From CAZHSN01 sp964535125 (GTDB lineage: Bacteria; Armatimonadota; HRBIN16), in the NCBI GenBank assembly GCA_964535125.1, contig CAZHSN010000035.1:1-25622 (forward strand): DNA of 25,622 nucleotides, written 5' to 3'. Below the pieces are notes generated by a model. It saw only the letters and a list, made by a program, of their open reading frames with translations. It was not told the DNA's origin and made no database searches. Positions 16,930 to 24,005 of the stretch are shown one piece after another. Within the stretch, counting starts at the first letter, position 1; every line of letters starts with the position of its first letter. A program made the position numbers and the translations under genes.

Positions 16930-16955
16930 CGCTCCGGCGGAGATCCGCCGGAGCG
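16930..16955 (-). terminator. Rho-independent terminator of SLH-porin 1
   Basis: A perfect 11-bp GC-rich stem (CGCTCCGGCGG with CCGCCGGAGCG) closes a 4-nt loop, AGAT. On the minus strand it is followed by the T-rich GTTTCTGTTTGTTG. It starts 34 bp beyond the stop of the first SLH-porin. Confidence 0.92.
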
Positions 16956-16989
16956 CTCTGTCAACTGCGGCGCGAACGCCGTGTTGTGT

Positions 16990-18915
16990 TTAGAAGTTGA
17001 CGGTCGCCTGACCGACCAGCACGCCACCCTTTTGCTTGTTGAAGCCGAGAGGCTGCCCAGGCAAAGAGATGTTTCTGTCGTTGGTATCGATCATCTGATA
17101 CATCAACTTCAGTTGCGTATTCTCGTTGAGAGCATAGCCGGTGCTCAGCGTGATGAAGTTCTGCTGCGGCTTGCCAGAAGGAAGCGGACCAAAGGTCTTG
17201 GAGGCCTCGGAAGACTTGAGCGTCCACTGGACGAACTCGTACTCCAAGCCAACGGTCGCCTTCTCATTCAGCGCATAGGTCAACGCGGCGTCAACATGCG
17301 TGATCTTGTCCTTCTTGCCAAAGAAGGAGCCAGGCAGTTTCGCTGTCGCCTTGGTGCTGATGCCCTCATAGTAGCCGCCCTTCACGCTCACGCCCAACGC
17401 GTTGAACTTGGTGGACAGGCTGCCATCGAAACCACGGATACCGGTCGGGTTGTACCAGTTGCCGATGCGGCCCCAGGAACCCGGTGCAGAGTACCACGGC
17501 TGGGTCTCGCGATAGCCAACGGTCAGAGCCAGCGGCATCGAACCGGCATCCAGGCTGTAACCGGCCTTGGCGGCCAAGTTCCAGTTATTCTTGGTGACCA
17601 CACCGGTCATGTTGCGGTTGACATCAGACTGACCGAAGTCAACACCCAACGTCAGCTTGTCAATCAGGTTGGCCTGCAGGCTGGCGCCGTACACGGCCAA
17701 CAGGTTGACTGACTTGCCGCCGGGCCACCAGGTTTTCGGAAGGGTCATCACGATGTAGCTGGCGTCCAGCTTCACCTTGTCTTCCATCATCCCTGCGCCC
17801 ACAGTGACGCCACCGGACCATGAGGAGAACGGAAGGCCCAATCCCATGGTATTGACCGATCCGACCTGCATGAATTCGCGGCCGCTGTTGATCGAAGTAA
17901 CGCTGTGGTTCTTACCGCCAAAGATGCTCAGGCTGACAGGACCGAAACTGGTGGCCAGTTTCCCACCGTCGATGCTGTAGTACCCGTTCTTGTAGCGGGC
18001 CGGGCCGAAGTAGGCGTCGTTGTCAACACGCCAGTACAGCCACGGATTCACACGCACCGGGACACGGCCCAGGCTCAACGCCATCTCCTGACCCATCACG
18101 TTCAACGGCGTGTTGTAGGCCAGTTTCCAAACGGCGATGTCGGCGTTCGGGTTGTCCACACGCCCCATGAATTGGGACGCGGTGGCGTTCAGGTTGCCCA
18201 GATAGTTGCCCACGATCACGCTGGCCTCAGCGTTGGACACATCGGACAGCTTCGCGGTCATGTCGAACCCGATCTCGTGCAGCACGGCGCCGAAGCGAGG
18301 AATGCTCGGGTTGGTGACGTTGCCGTTCAGGTCGACGGCATCTTTACCACGGTCGTGATGCGACGTGATGACGCCGAAGTCAATGGTTCCGTGAACCGTA
18401 AACCGGGCCATCTCCTCTTCGATCGCTTTGACACGGGCGGCCAAGCCGGCCTGGTCCTTCTTGACGGCCTCGACGTCAACACCGAGCGCAGCCAGTTCAT
18501 CCTGGAACTCGCGGGCGAGTTTCTGGATGGTGGCCATGTCGTCCTGCAGCTTCTTCAACTCGGCGACGGTGTTGTCGGGAAGGTTGTTCACCTTGGCGAC
18601 CTGAGCGTCGGAGAGCTGAGGAGCGGCGGCCGGCGGGGTAACGGTAGTGCCGCCCGGTTTGATGGCGGCGATGCGGTCCTGCAGACCCTCGATCGCATCG
18701 CGCAGCGCGATAGCGAATTCGTATCGGGTCAGAGTCTGTTTGCCGCGGAACTTGCCGTCGGGATATCCCTTCAGCACGCCGTCCCGCGTGAGTTGCTCGA
18801 CGGCGTCATAGGCCCAGTGGCCAGTCGGCACGTCGGGGTAGCTCTGGGCGATGGTCGCAGCGGATACGGTGAGCATCGCTGCGGCTGCGCTCAGGCCGAC
18901 CAGGAAGCGTTTCAT
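16990..18915 (-). CDS. SLH-domain outer-membrane porin 1 (OmpM/SlpA-like)
   Basis: The ATG at 18915 is chosen over the in-frame ATG at 18981: it has GGAGGGG (18921-18927) and gives a clean signal peptide cleaved near A23 (TIA-QSYPDV). The 641-residue protein has one SLH domain (about 26-72, YPDVPTGHWAYDAVEQLTRDGVLKGYPDG), a Pro/Ala linker (80-100), a coiled coil (about 101-175, DNTVAELKKLQDD to VKAIEEEMARF), then a beta-barrel rich in Gly and aromatic residues, ending in ATVNF. A final Phe is the usual signal for the BAM machinery. Known relatives (Veillonella OmpM, Thermus/Deinococcus SlpA, cyanobacterial SomA) tether the outer membrane to the cell wall through the SLH domain and form diffusion pores. 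Barrel features particular to this copy include HHDRGKDAVDLNG after the first strand and LPGSFFGKKDKITHVDAALTY. Confidence 0.9.
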   Translation of the reverse strand: MKRFLVGLSAAAAMLTVSAATIAQSYPDVPTGHWAYDAVEQLTRDGVLKGYPDGKFRGKQTLTRYEFAIALRDAIEGLQDRIAAIKPGGTTVTPPAAAPQLSDAQVAKVNNLPDNTVAELKKLQDDMATIQKLAREFQDELAALGVDVEAVKKDQAGLAARVKAIEEEMARFTVHGTIDFGVITSHHDRGKDAVDLNGNVTNPSIPRFGAVLHEIGFDMTAKLSDVSNAEASVIVGNYLGNLNATASQFMGRVDNPNADIAVWKLAYNTPLNVMGQEMALSLGRVPVRVNPWLYWRVDNDAYFGPARYKNGYYSIDGGKLATSFGPVSLSIFGGKNHSVTSINSGREFMQVGSVNTMGLGLPFSSWSGGVTVGAGMMEDKVKLDASYIVMTLPKTWWPGGKSVNLLAVYGASLQANLIDKLTLGVDFGQSDVNRNMTGVVTKNNWNLAAKAGYSLDAGSMPLALTVGYRETQPWYSAPGSWGRIGNWYNPTGIRGFDGSLSTKFNALGVSVKGGYYEGISTKATAKLPGSFFGKKDKITHVDAALTYALNEKATVGLEYEFVQWTLKSSEASKTFGPLPSGKPQQNFITLSTGYALNENTQLKLMYQMIDTNDRNISLPGQPLGFNKQKGGVLVGQATVNF

Positions 18916-18927
18916 GTGGTCCCCTCC

Positions 18928-18944
18928 TTCAGTAATGGACTGAA
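18928..18944 (-). promoter_or_regulatory. Hairpin adjoining the Shine-Dalgarno of SLH-porin 1
   Basis: Reading the minus strand, TTCAGT-CCATT-ACTGAA forms a 6-bp stem immediately followed by the GGAGGGG ribosome-binding site. The upstream CC can pair with the first GG of the site if one T bulges, so the hairpin may modulate initiation. The same hairpin is found at the other two complete porin genes. Confidence 0.6.
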
Positions 18945-19017
18945 AGGTCGCTATGGGAGACGCGAAGCAAACTGCGTTCACCGTCCGTCTGAAGCGACAC
19001 GGACCACAACAGCGCAG

Positions 19018-19038
19018 GAGCCGTCCAGGTTACCTCAT
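19018..19038 (-). promoter_or_regulatory. 21-nt shared leader element, copy 1
   Basis: The minus strand reads ATGAGGTAACCTGGACGGC plus TC, identical over all 21 nt to copy 2 at SLH-porin 2. Its inner end lies 103 nt from the start codon. It contains the palindrome AGGT-A-ACCT and also the tiny reading frame ATG-AGG-TAA. Operator or structured RNA are both possible. Confidence 0.6.
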
Positions 19039-19197
19039 GCGCATGGGTTGCCCGGTTCCGTCATCCGGAACGATCGAGCCGCCAAACTTCGCGTCTCATT
19101 CGAGGCGGCTGCACCGTCCCTGACTTCGGGAGTAAGCCCGTTACACAACGGGCAGGCCGGTGCGGATGCACAGCTGCATCAACCCCTCTTGCATACA

Positions 19198-19206
19198 ATA
19201 ATACCA
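19198..19206 (-). promoter_or_regulatory. Extended -10 promoter of SLH-porin 1
   Basis: The minus strand has TGCATGGTATTAT, whose TGGTATTAT fits an extended -10. A perfect TTGACA lies at 19211-19216 but is too close to serve as its -35; it could drive an overlapping start with a poor -10 further down. Distance to the ATG is about 283 bp. Confidence 0.5.
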
Positions 19207-19245
19207 TGCATGTCAACAGATTGCATATCAGGTGAACTATTCCCC

Positions 19246-19276
19246 AAAAAGAGCCCCGGCTTGATCGCCGGGGCTC
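19246..19276 (-). terminator. Rho-independent terminator of SLH-porin 2
   Basis: A perfect 10-bp stem (GAGCCCCGGC with GCCGGGGCTC), loop TTGATC, followed on the minus strand by TTTTT (19246-19250). It begins 27 bp beyond the stop codon. Confidence 0.95.
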
Positions 19277-19303
19277 CGCGAAACGGAACAGGCGTTACGG
19301 AAT

Positions 19304-21229
19304 CTAGAAGCGGATGGACGCCTGTCCAGCGAGTACGCCACCCTTCTGCTTGTAGAGATACTTGGGTTGGCCAGGCAACCGAACGCCCTTGTCGTTGCTG
19401 TCGATCATCTGATACATCAGCTTCAACGCGGTTGTGTCATTGAGGTTGTACGCAGTGCTGAGGGTGATGAAGCTCTGCTGCGGAGTCGCCTTGCCCAGCA
19501 GGCCAAAGGTCGACATCGCTTCAGACGACTTCAATGTCCATTGCACGGTCTCATACTCCAAGCCGATGGTCGCCTTCTCGTTGAGCGCATATGTCAAGGC
19601 CGCGTCGATATGGGTGATCTTGTCCTTCTTGCCGAAGTAGGACGCAGGCAGCTTGCCAGCGACCGGCTTGGTGGAGATCCCTTCGTAATAGCCACCCTTC
19701 ACCGACAGGCCAAGCGCGTTCATCGAGGTGGAAATGCTGCCGTCAAAACCGCGGATACCGGTGGGGTTATACCAGTTCCCCATGCGGCCCCAATAACCCG
19801 GCGCCACATAGAACGGCTGCGTCTCGCGGTACCCCACTGAAAGCGCCAGCGGTGTCGAGCCGGCATCGACGGTATAGCCCACTTTGGCCGCCAGGTTCCA
19901 GTTGTTCTTGGTGACCACGCCGGTCATCTTTTTGTTCAGGTCAGACTGGCCGAAGTCCACTCCCAAGGTTAACTTATCGATCAGATTGGCGTCCAGGGTC
20001 AGACCGTACACGGCGATCGCGTTGAAGTAGTTGGGCCACCAGATCCAGGTGCGAGGTACGCGCATCCCGATATAGGAGGCGTCCAGCTTGACCTTGTTCT
20101 CCATGAAGTTGGCGCCCAGTACGATGCCGCCGGTCCAAGTGGGGGTTGGCAGCGTGTGGAAGGGCGACACAGAAGCGACCTCCATGAACTCACCGATGCT
20201 GTTCACCGAGGTCACGCTGCTGTTCTTGCCGCCGAACAGCATGAGGTTCACGGGGCCGAAGCTGGTGGAGAGTTTACCGCCATCGATGCTGTAGTAGCCA
20301 TCCTTGTACTTGGCGGGCCCAAAGTAGGCGTCATTATTGGCGCGCCATAGCAGCCAGGGAGACACCCTTGCCTGCACGCGGCCCAGACTCAGCGCCATCT
20401 CCTGTCCCATCAGACTGATCGGTGCGTTAAACTGGGCTTTCCATATCGCCGCATCGGCATTCGGATTGACACGGTGCCCGTAGAACTGCGATGCCGAGTC
20501 ACCCAGGTAGCCCAGATAGTTGCCGAAGATCACGGTGGCTTCGGCATTGGTGGTGTCACTCAGCTTGGCGGTAATGTCAAACCCGATCTCATGCAGCATG
20601 GATGCGTTATTCGGAATGCTGTTGTAGGTCAATTCTCCGTTGAGATCAGCCGCCACCTTTTTACCGTCGGTGTGCGAAGCGACGAACCCGAAGTCAATGG
20701 TGCCGGTCACACGGAAACGGGCCATCTCCTCTTCAATCGCCTTCACACGCGCCGCCAAGGCTGCCTGATCTTTTTTAACAGCCTCTACATCCACGCCTAA
20801 TGCGGCCAGTTCATCCTGAAATTCGCGGGCGAGTTTTTGGATGGTAGCCGCGTCGTCCTGCAGTTTCTTCAACTCGGCAATGGTGTTGTCGGGCAGGTTG
20901 TTGATCTTGGCAATCTGTGCGTCGGACAGTTGTGGGGTGGTCGCCGGCGGTGTGACTACAGTTCCGCCGGGTTTGATGTTCGCGATCTTCTCCTGCAGAC
21001 CTTCGATGGCGTCTCGCAGAGCGATAGCAAACTCATAACGGGTGAGCGTCTGCTTGCCGCGGAACTTGCCATCGGGATATCCCCGAAGCACACCATCCCG
21101 CGTGAGCTGCTCGACGGCGTCATAGGCCCAGTGGCCTGTCGGCACATCGGGATAGCTCTGAGCGAACGTTGCGGTGGACACCGTTAGCATCGCCGCAATC
21201 GTTCCAAGACTAGCCAGAATGCGGTTCAT
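19304..21229 (-). CDS. SLH-domain outer-membrane porin 2 (OmpM/SlpA-like)
   Basis: The start at 21229 follows GGAGGGG (21235-21241) and gives the signal peptide MNRILASLGTIAAMLTVSTATFA. The 641-residue protein repeats the array plan: SLH domain, linker, coiled coil, barrel and terminal QASIRF. Its N-terminal half differs from copies 1 and 3 at scattered synonymous and conservative sites (RGYPDG, LQEKIANIK, NTIAELKK), and the segment after the first barrel strand is its own (VASHTDGKKVAADLNGELTYNSIPNNAS). The barrel from about residue 240 onward is very close to copy 4, including NPNADAAIWKAQFNAP, GEFMEVASVSPF, KPVAGKLPASYFGKKDKITH and MSTFGLLGKATPQQ. It should be an outer-membrane pore anchored to the wall; which solute passes cannot be told. 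Confidence 0.9.
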   Translation of the reverse strand: MNRILASLGTIAAMLTVSTATFAQSYPDVPTGHWAYDAVEQLTRDGVLRGYPDGKFRGKQTLTRYEFAIALRDAIEGLQEKIANIKPGGTVVTPPATTPQLSDAQIAKINNLPDNTIAELKKLQDDAATIQKLAREFQDELAALGVDVEAVKKDQAALAARVKAIEEEMARFRVTGTIDFGFVASHTDGKKVAADLNGELTYNSIPNNASMLHEIGFDITAKLSDTTNAEATVIFGNYLGYLGDSASQFYGHRVNPNADAAIWKAQFNAPISLMGQEMALSLGRVQARVSPWLLWRANNDAYFGPAKYKDGYYSIDGGKLSTSFGPVNLMLFGGKNSSVTSVNSIGEFMEVASVSPFHTLPTPTWTGGIVLGANFMENKVKLDASYIGMRVPRTWIWWPNYFNAIAVYGLTLDANLIDKLTLGVDFGQSDLNKKMTGVVTKNNWNLAAKVGYTVDAGSTPLALSVGYRETQPFYVAPGYWGRMGNWYNPTGIRGFDGSISTSMNALGLSVKGGYYEGISTKPVAGKLPASYFGKKDKITHIDAALTYALNEKATIGLEYETVQWTLKSSEAMSTFGLLGKATPQQSFITLSTAYNLNDTTALKLMYQMIDSNDKGVRLPGQPKYLYKQKGGVLAGQASIRF

Positions 21230-21241
21230 GTGGTCCCCTCC

Positions 21242-21257
21242 TTCAGTAATCACTGAA
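21242..21257 (-). promoter_or_regulatory. Hairpin adjoining the Shine-Dalgarno of SLH-porin 2
   Basis: The minus strand has TTCAGT-GATT-ACTGAA, a perfect 6-bp stem with a 4-nt loop, directly followed by GGAGGGG and then ACCACATG. The sequence from the hairpin to the ATG is almost identical in copy 1. Confidence 0.6.
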
Positions 21258-21323
21258 AGGTCGACAGGGAGACTGTCTGTGCGAACCGCAGACAGATCGG
21301 ATAAGACTCACTGCTTCGCGATT

Positions 21324-21344
21324 GAGCCGTCCAGGTTACCTCAT
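21324..21344 (-). promoter_or_regulatory. 21-nt shared leader element, copy 2
   Basis: Identical to copy 1 over 21 nt although the DNA on both sides differs. It lies 95 nt from the start codon. A stem-loop (TTCGCTG-TG-CAGCGAA on the minus strand) abuts its upstream end. Confidence 0.6.
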
Positions 21345-21488
21345 TCGCTGCACAGCGAACTACCGATAGACCGACTGCAGTTAGCGAAGACACGCCGTCT
21401 CCAGGAAGCGATACGCCGGTACCGATGATGCAGCATCAGTGTTCCTGCGATGATATCTGACCATCGTGGTCTGAACGCTTCTGGCCCC

Positions 21489-21497
21489 ATATTACCA
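21489..21497 (-). promoter_or_regulatory. Extended -10 promoter of SLH-porin 2
   Basis: The minus strand reads TGCATGGTAATAT, matching the copy 1 site at 12 of 13 bases; TGGTAATAT fits an extended -10. No clear -35. It lies about 260 bp before the ATG. Confidence 0.5.
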
Positions 21498-21550
21498 TGC
21501 ATCAGTGCAAAAGTGATCAGTGCAGCCGCCGGTTTGGCGTTAAAAACAGA

Positions 21551-21579
21551 AAATCCCCGGCCCAACGAGCCGGGGATTT
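21551..21579 (-). terminator. Rho-independent terminator of SLH-porin 3
   Basis: A perfect 11-bp stem (AAATCCCCGGC with GCCGGGGATTT), loop CCAACGA, followed on the minus strand by the T-rich TTCTGTTTTTAACG. It begins 17 bp beyond the stop codon. Confidence 0.94.
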
Positions 21580-21602
21580 CCGTTAACCGCAGCGGCGAAC
21601 CG

Positions 21603-23534
21603 CTAGAACTTGACAGAGGCCTGTCCGAAGAGCACGCCGCCCTTCTGCGACCGGTACACCCCTCCCTGTCCCGGCAAGGGAAGTCCCTTGTCGTTCGAGT
21701 CGATGAGTTGGTACGCCAGCTTCACGGTGGCGGACTCACTCAGGGCATACGCCGTGCTCAGGGTGATGAAGTTTTGCCCTGGGCTGAGCTTACGTCCGCC
21801 CGGCGCAAGATTCCCCGGCCACGACCACTGCACCGTCTCGTACTCGGCGCCCAAGGTCATCTTGTCGGATATCGCATACGTCAACAGCGTATCGGCATGC
21901 GTGACCTTGATGCCCTTGGTGTTGTAAGCCAACTGCACGGAGTTGGCTGTGGTTTTGAAACCTTCCCAGTATCCGCCTTTGAAGGCCAGACCAAAGGCGT
22001 CCTTCTTGGCATTCGCGCGCACGCTGATGCCCCGTACGCCGTTCGGGTTGTAGATGTTGCCGATCCGTCCCCAGTATCCGGGCGCCATGTAGTACGGCTG
22101 AATGTCCTGGTAGGAGACCTGCAGCACAGTCGGAGCGGATAGTATGTTCAGGTTGGCAATCGCCTTCACACCAATGTGGTAGTTGTTCTTGGTCATCACA
22201 CCGGTGGTCTTGCGGTTCAGGTCGGTCTGCCCGTATTCCAGTTCCAGAGAGACCTGCGGGATCAGGCTAGCCGTCACTACCGCGCCATAAATGGCCATGT
22301 TGTTGATATACTGGCTGGCGCCGGTTCCGATCTGGGTGCGGGGAAGGCGAAGACCGATATAGGTAAAGTCTGCCTTTACTTTGTCATCCATCGCGGCCGC
22401 GCTCAGTGTCGCTCCACCGGTCCATGTGGCGGCAGGCAGGCTGGCGCCGGACGTAAAGCCCGCCAGTGTGGGGGCGGTATGGATCTCCATGAACTCGCCG
22501 GGGCTGTTGACAGACGTGACACTGCTGTTCTTACCGCCGAACAGGGCCAGTTTCACCGGGCCAAAGCTGGTGTTGAGCTTGCCGCCGTCCAGGCTGTAAT
22601 AGCCATTCTCATAGCGGCCTACGGTGAAGTAGAAGTCGTTGTCGATGCGCCAGAACAGCCACGGGGAGACCCGCACAGGTACGCGGCCCAAGCTGAGCAT
22701 GGCTTCCTGACCGAACAGGCTGATGGGCGCGTTAACCTGGGCTTTCCAGATCGCCGCGTCGGTGTTCGGGTTAACCGTGGTACCCAGGTGCTGTGAGGCT
22801 GTACCGTTGAGGTACCCCAGGTAGTTGCCCACGATGACGGTGGCTTCGGCATTGGTGGTGTCGCTCAGCTTCGCAGTCATGTCGAAGCCGATCTCATGCA
22901 GCATCGAGCCTTCGTTGAACAGCGAACCCTTGGTCGGGTTGCCGTTCAGGTCAACGGCGGTCTTCTTGCCGTCGGTGTGCGACGTTACGATACCGAAGTC
23001 AATGGTGCCGTTCACCTTGAAGCGGGCCATCTCTTCTTCGATCGCCTTCACACGGGCTGCCAGGGCTGCCTGATCCTTCTTGACCGCTTCGACATCCACA
23101 CCCAGAGCGGCCAGTTCATCCTGGAACTCGCGCGCGAGCTTCTGGATAGTGGCCGCGTCGTCCTGCAGCTTCTTCAGTTCGGCGACGGTATTGTCGGGAA
23201 GGTTATTCACCTTGGCGACCTGTGCGTCAGACAGCTGAGGAGCCGCCGCCACCGGTGCGACGGTGGTTCCGCCAGGCTTGATGCTGGCGATCTTGTCCTG
23301 AAGCCCTTCGATCGCGTCGCGCAGAGCGATAGCGAACTCATAGCGGGTCAGGGTCTGCTTGCCGCGGAACTTGCCGTCGGGATAACCCTTCAGCACGCCG
23401 TCACGCGTAAGCTGCTCGACGGCGTCATAAGCCCAATGGCCGGTCGGCACATCGGGGTAGCTCTGGGCGATGGTGGCAGCGGATACGGTAAGCATCGCCG
23501 CAGCAGCGCTCAGGCTGACCAGGAAACGATTCAT
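21603..23534 (-). CDS. SLH-domain outer-membrane porin 3, divergent barrel
   Basis: The ATG at 23534 follows GGGAGGG and yields signal peptide MNRFLVSLSAAAAMLTVSAATIA. The 643-residue product has the same SLH domain and coiled coil as copy 1, but from about residue 360 the barrel departs from the other three: VTASLIPQVSLELEYGQTDLNRKTTG, NYHIGVKAIANLNILSAPTVLQVSYQDIQPYY, GVRGISVRANAKKDAFGLAFKGGYWEGFKTTANSV and SWPGNLAPGGRKLSPGQNF. The family end QASVKF is kept, so the barrel is probably functional. The strand at the pore constriction that the others share (DNDAYFGPARYKNGYYS) reads DNDFYFTVGRYENGYYS here. Different permeability or phage and surface specificity is plausible but not shown. Confidence 0.9.
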   Translation of the reverse strand: MNRFLVSLSAAAAMLTVSAATIAQSYPDVPTGHWAYDAVEQLTRDGVLKGYPDGKFRGKQTLTRYEFAIALRDAIEGLQDKIASIKPGGTTVAPVAAAPQLSDAQVAKVNNLPDNTVAELKKLQDDAATIQKLAREFQDELAALGVDVEAVKKDQAALAARVKAIEEEMARFKVNGTIDFGIVTSHTDGKKTAVDLNGNPTKGSLFNEGSMLHEIGFDMTAKLSDTTNAEATVIVGNYLGYLNGTASQHLGTTVNPNTDAAIWKAQVNAPISLFGQEAMLSLGRVPVRVSPWLFWRIDNDFYFTVGRYENGYYSLDGGKLNTSFGPVKLALFGGKNSSVTSVNSPGEFMEIHTAPTLAGFTSGASLPAATWTGGATLSAAAMDDKVKADFTYIGLRLPRTQIGTGASQYINNMAIYGAVVTASLIPQVSLELEYGQTDLNRKTTGVMTKNNYHIGVKAIANLNILSAPTVLQVSYQDIQPYYMAPGYWGRIGNIYNPNGVRGISVRANAKKDAFGLAFKGGYWEGFKTTANSVQLAYNTKGIKVTHADTLLTYAISDKMTLGAEYETVQWSWPGNLAPGGRKLSPGQNFITLSTAYALSESATVKLAYQLIDSNDKGLPLPGQGGVYRSQKGGVLFGQASVKF

Positions 23535-23545
23535 GTGGTCCCTCC

Positions 23546-23561
23546 CTCAGTCATCACTGAA
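23546..23561 (-). promoter_or_regulatory. Hairpin adjoining the Shine-Dalgarno of SLH-porin 3
   Basis: The minus strand has TTCAGT-GATG-ACTGAG, the same hairpin as at copies 1 and 2 with the closing pair now U-G. It runs straight into GGGAGGGACCACATG, so stem and Shine-Dalgarno share bases. Confidence 0.55.
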
Positions 23562-23632
23562 AGGTAAAATGGTGTTCGGCGCGGTTCCATACCCGCCGTT
23601 GACTGAGGCGCCACAACCCTCTTGGCCACGCT

Positions 23633-23653
23633 GAGACATCCGTGTTCCCTCAT
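23633..23653 (-). promoter_or_regulatory. 21-nt shared leader element, diverged copy 3
   Basis: The minus strand reads ATGAGGGAACACGGATGTC plus TC and matches copies 1 and 2 at 16 of 21 positions, 99 nt before the start codon. The inner palindrome and the ATG-AGG-TAA frame are lost here, while ATGAGG, AAC, GGA and CTC are kept. Confidence 0.45.
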
Positions 23654-23801
23654 CGTGACACATGCGCGCTAGGTCACCCCTGACAGCGGCTGAGATGGAT
23701 CCGTTCCTGTGCGCGCTCCTGCGCCCGATCCTTGCCGGAACCCGACAGCCGACTCCACAGCCGGCGGACAGACGCATCTGCAGTCTTGCATGAGCTATAC
23801 A

Positions 23802-23810
23802 CCATTACCA
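23802..23810 (-). promoter_or_regulatory. Extended -10 promoter of SLH-porin 3
   Basis: TGGTAATGG on the minus strand is the counterpart of the copy 1 and 2 sites; TTGCTA lies 17 bp upstream of TAATGG as a possible -35. It is about 268 bp before the ATG. A second reading, TGGTGTATAG just downstream, is also possible. Confidence 0.4.
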
Positions 23811-23944
23811 CATTTCCACTTCAGTAGCAATACGAGTCCATTTATATTGCATATATTGCTTTACACCGCACTTACAGCCGCGCGGTCGTTCGCACTTGTG
23901 GGATGTCTCGGATGGCTGAGCACCTGGGACCAGATACACAAAAG

Positions 23945-23970
23945 CTCCCGGCGGTTACCCGCCGGGAGCC
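23945..23970 (-). terminator. Rho-independent terminator of SLH-porin 4
   Basis: A perfect 11-bp stem (GCTCCCGGCGG with CCGCCGGGAGC), loop TTAC, followed on the minus strand by TTTTGTGT. It begins 35 bp beyond the stop codon. Confidence 0.94.
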
Positions 23971-24005
23971 TCTGGAACTGGCGTTAACCAGTCAGGAAGG
24001 TTGGA

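Larger units (their letters stand above)
18916..19250 (-). other. Leader and promoter region of SLH-porin 1
   Basis: No credible gene lies here. From the porin start outward it holds the SD-flanking hairpin (18928-18944), a 6-bp stem (18983-18988 with 18999-19004), the 21-nt shared element (19018-19038) directly beside the palindrome CATGCGCATG, and an extended -10 (19198-19206). Between 19040 and 19190 are GC-rich inverted repeats I could not assign. The predicted untranslated leader is about 275 nt, long for a bacterial mRNA. Confidence 0.6.
21230..21550 (-). other. Leader and promoter region of SLH-porin 2
   Basis: No credible gene. It holds the SD-flanking hairpin (21242-21257), a 7-bp hairpin CTGTCTG/CAGACAG (21273-21279 with 21289-21295), the 21-nt shared element (21324-21344), the 16-nt palindrome TTCGCTGTGCAGCGAA (21343-21358) next to it, and an extended -10 (21489-21497). 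The predicted leader is about 250 nt. Confidence 0.6.
23535..23944 (-). other. Leader and promoter region of SLH-porin 3
   Basis: No credible gene. It holds the SD hairpin (23546-23561), a diverged copy of the shared element (23633-23653), and an extended -10-like site (23802-23810). Upstream, 23811-23880 is distinctly AT-rich for this window (for example CCATTTATATTGCATATATTG), suggesting an UP element or alternative promoter. Bases 23881-23944 show nothing I can name. Confidence 0.55.

Noticed and set aside
18916..18981. Upstream start for porin 1
   Set aside because: It would read through the conserved leader hairpin and SD and put 22 residues before a canonical signal peptide; the other copies have their SD at the same place.
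18916..19206. Known riboswitch (c-di-GMP, c-di-AMP, cobalamin, Mn) in the porin leaders
   Set aside because: I looked for the core motifs of these classes and did not see them; the shared motif does not match any that I recognise. A covariance search would be needed to exclude them.
17905..19443. Long plus-strand open frame (512 codons) across porin 1
   Set aside because: It is antisense to the porin and its Val/Leu/Gln/His-rich translation is the mirror of porin codon bias; similar antisense frames appear over every copy of the array and it lacks a proper SD.
21341..21565. 74-codon minus-strand frame in the porin 2 leader
   Set aside because: It starts inside the porin 3 terminator, has no SD and overlaps the conserved leader element, so coding is unlikely.
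16930..23970. Regularly spaced GC-rich palindromes as a possible CRISPR array or mobile repeat
   Set aside because: They are unrelated in sequence, lie just past stop codons and carry T-rich tails, so they are terminators. No short direct repeats with spacers are present.
23709..23987. 92-codon plus-strand frame in the porin 3-4 gap
   Set aside because: It runs through a terminator and promoter region, has no SD and no recognisable motif.
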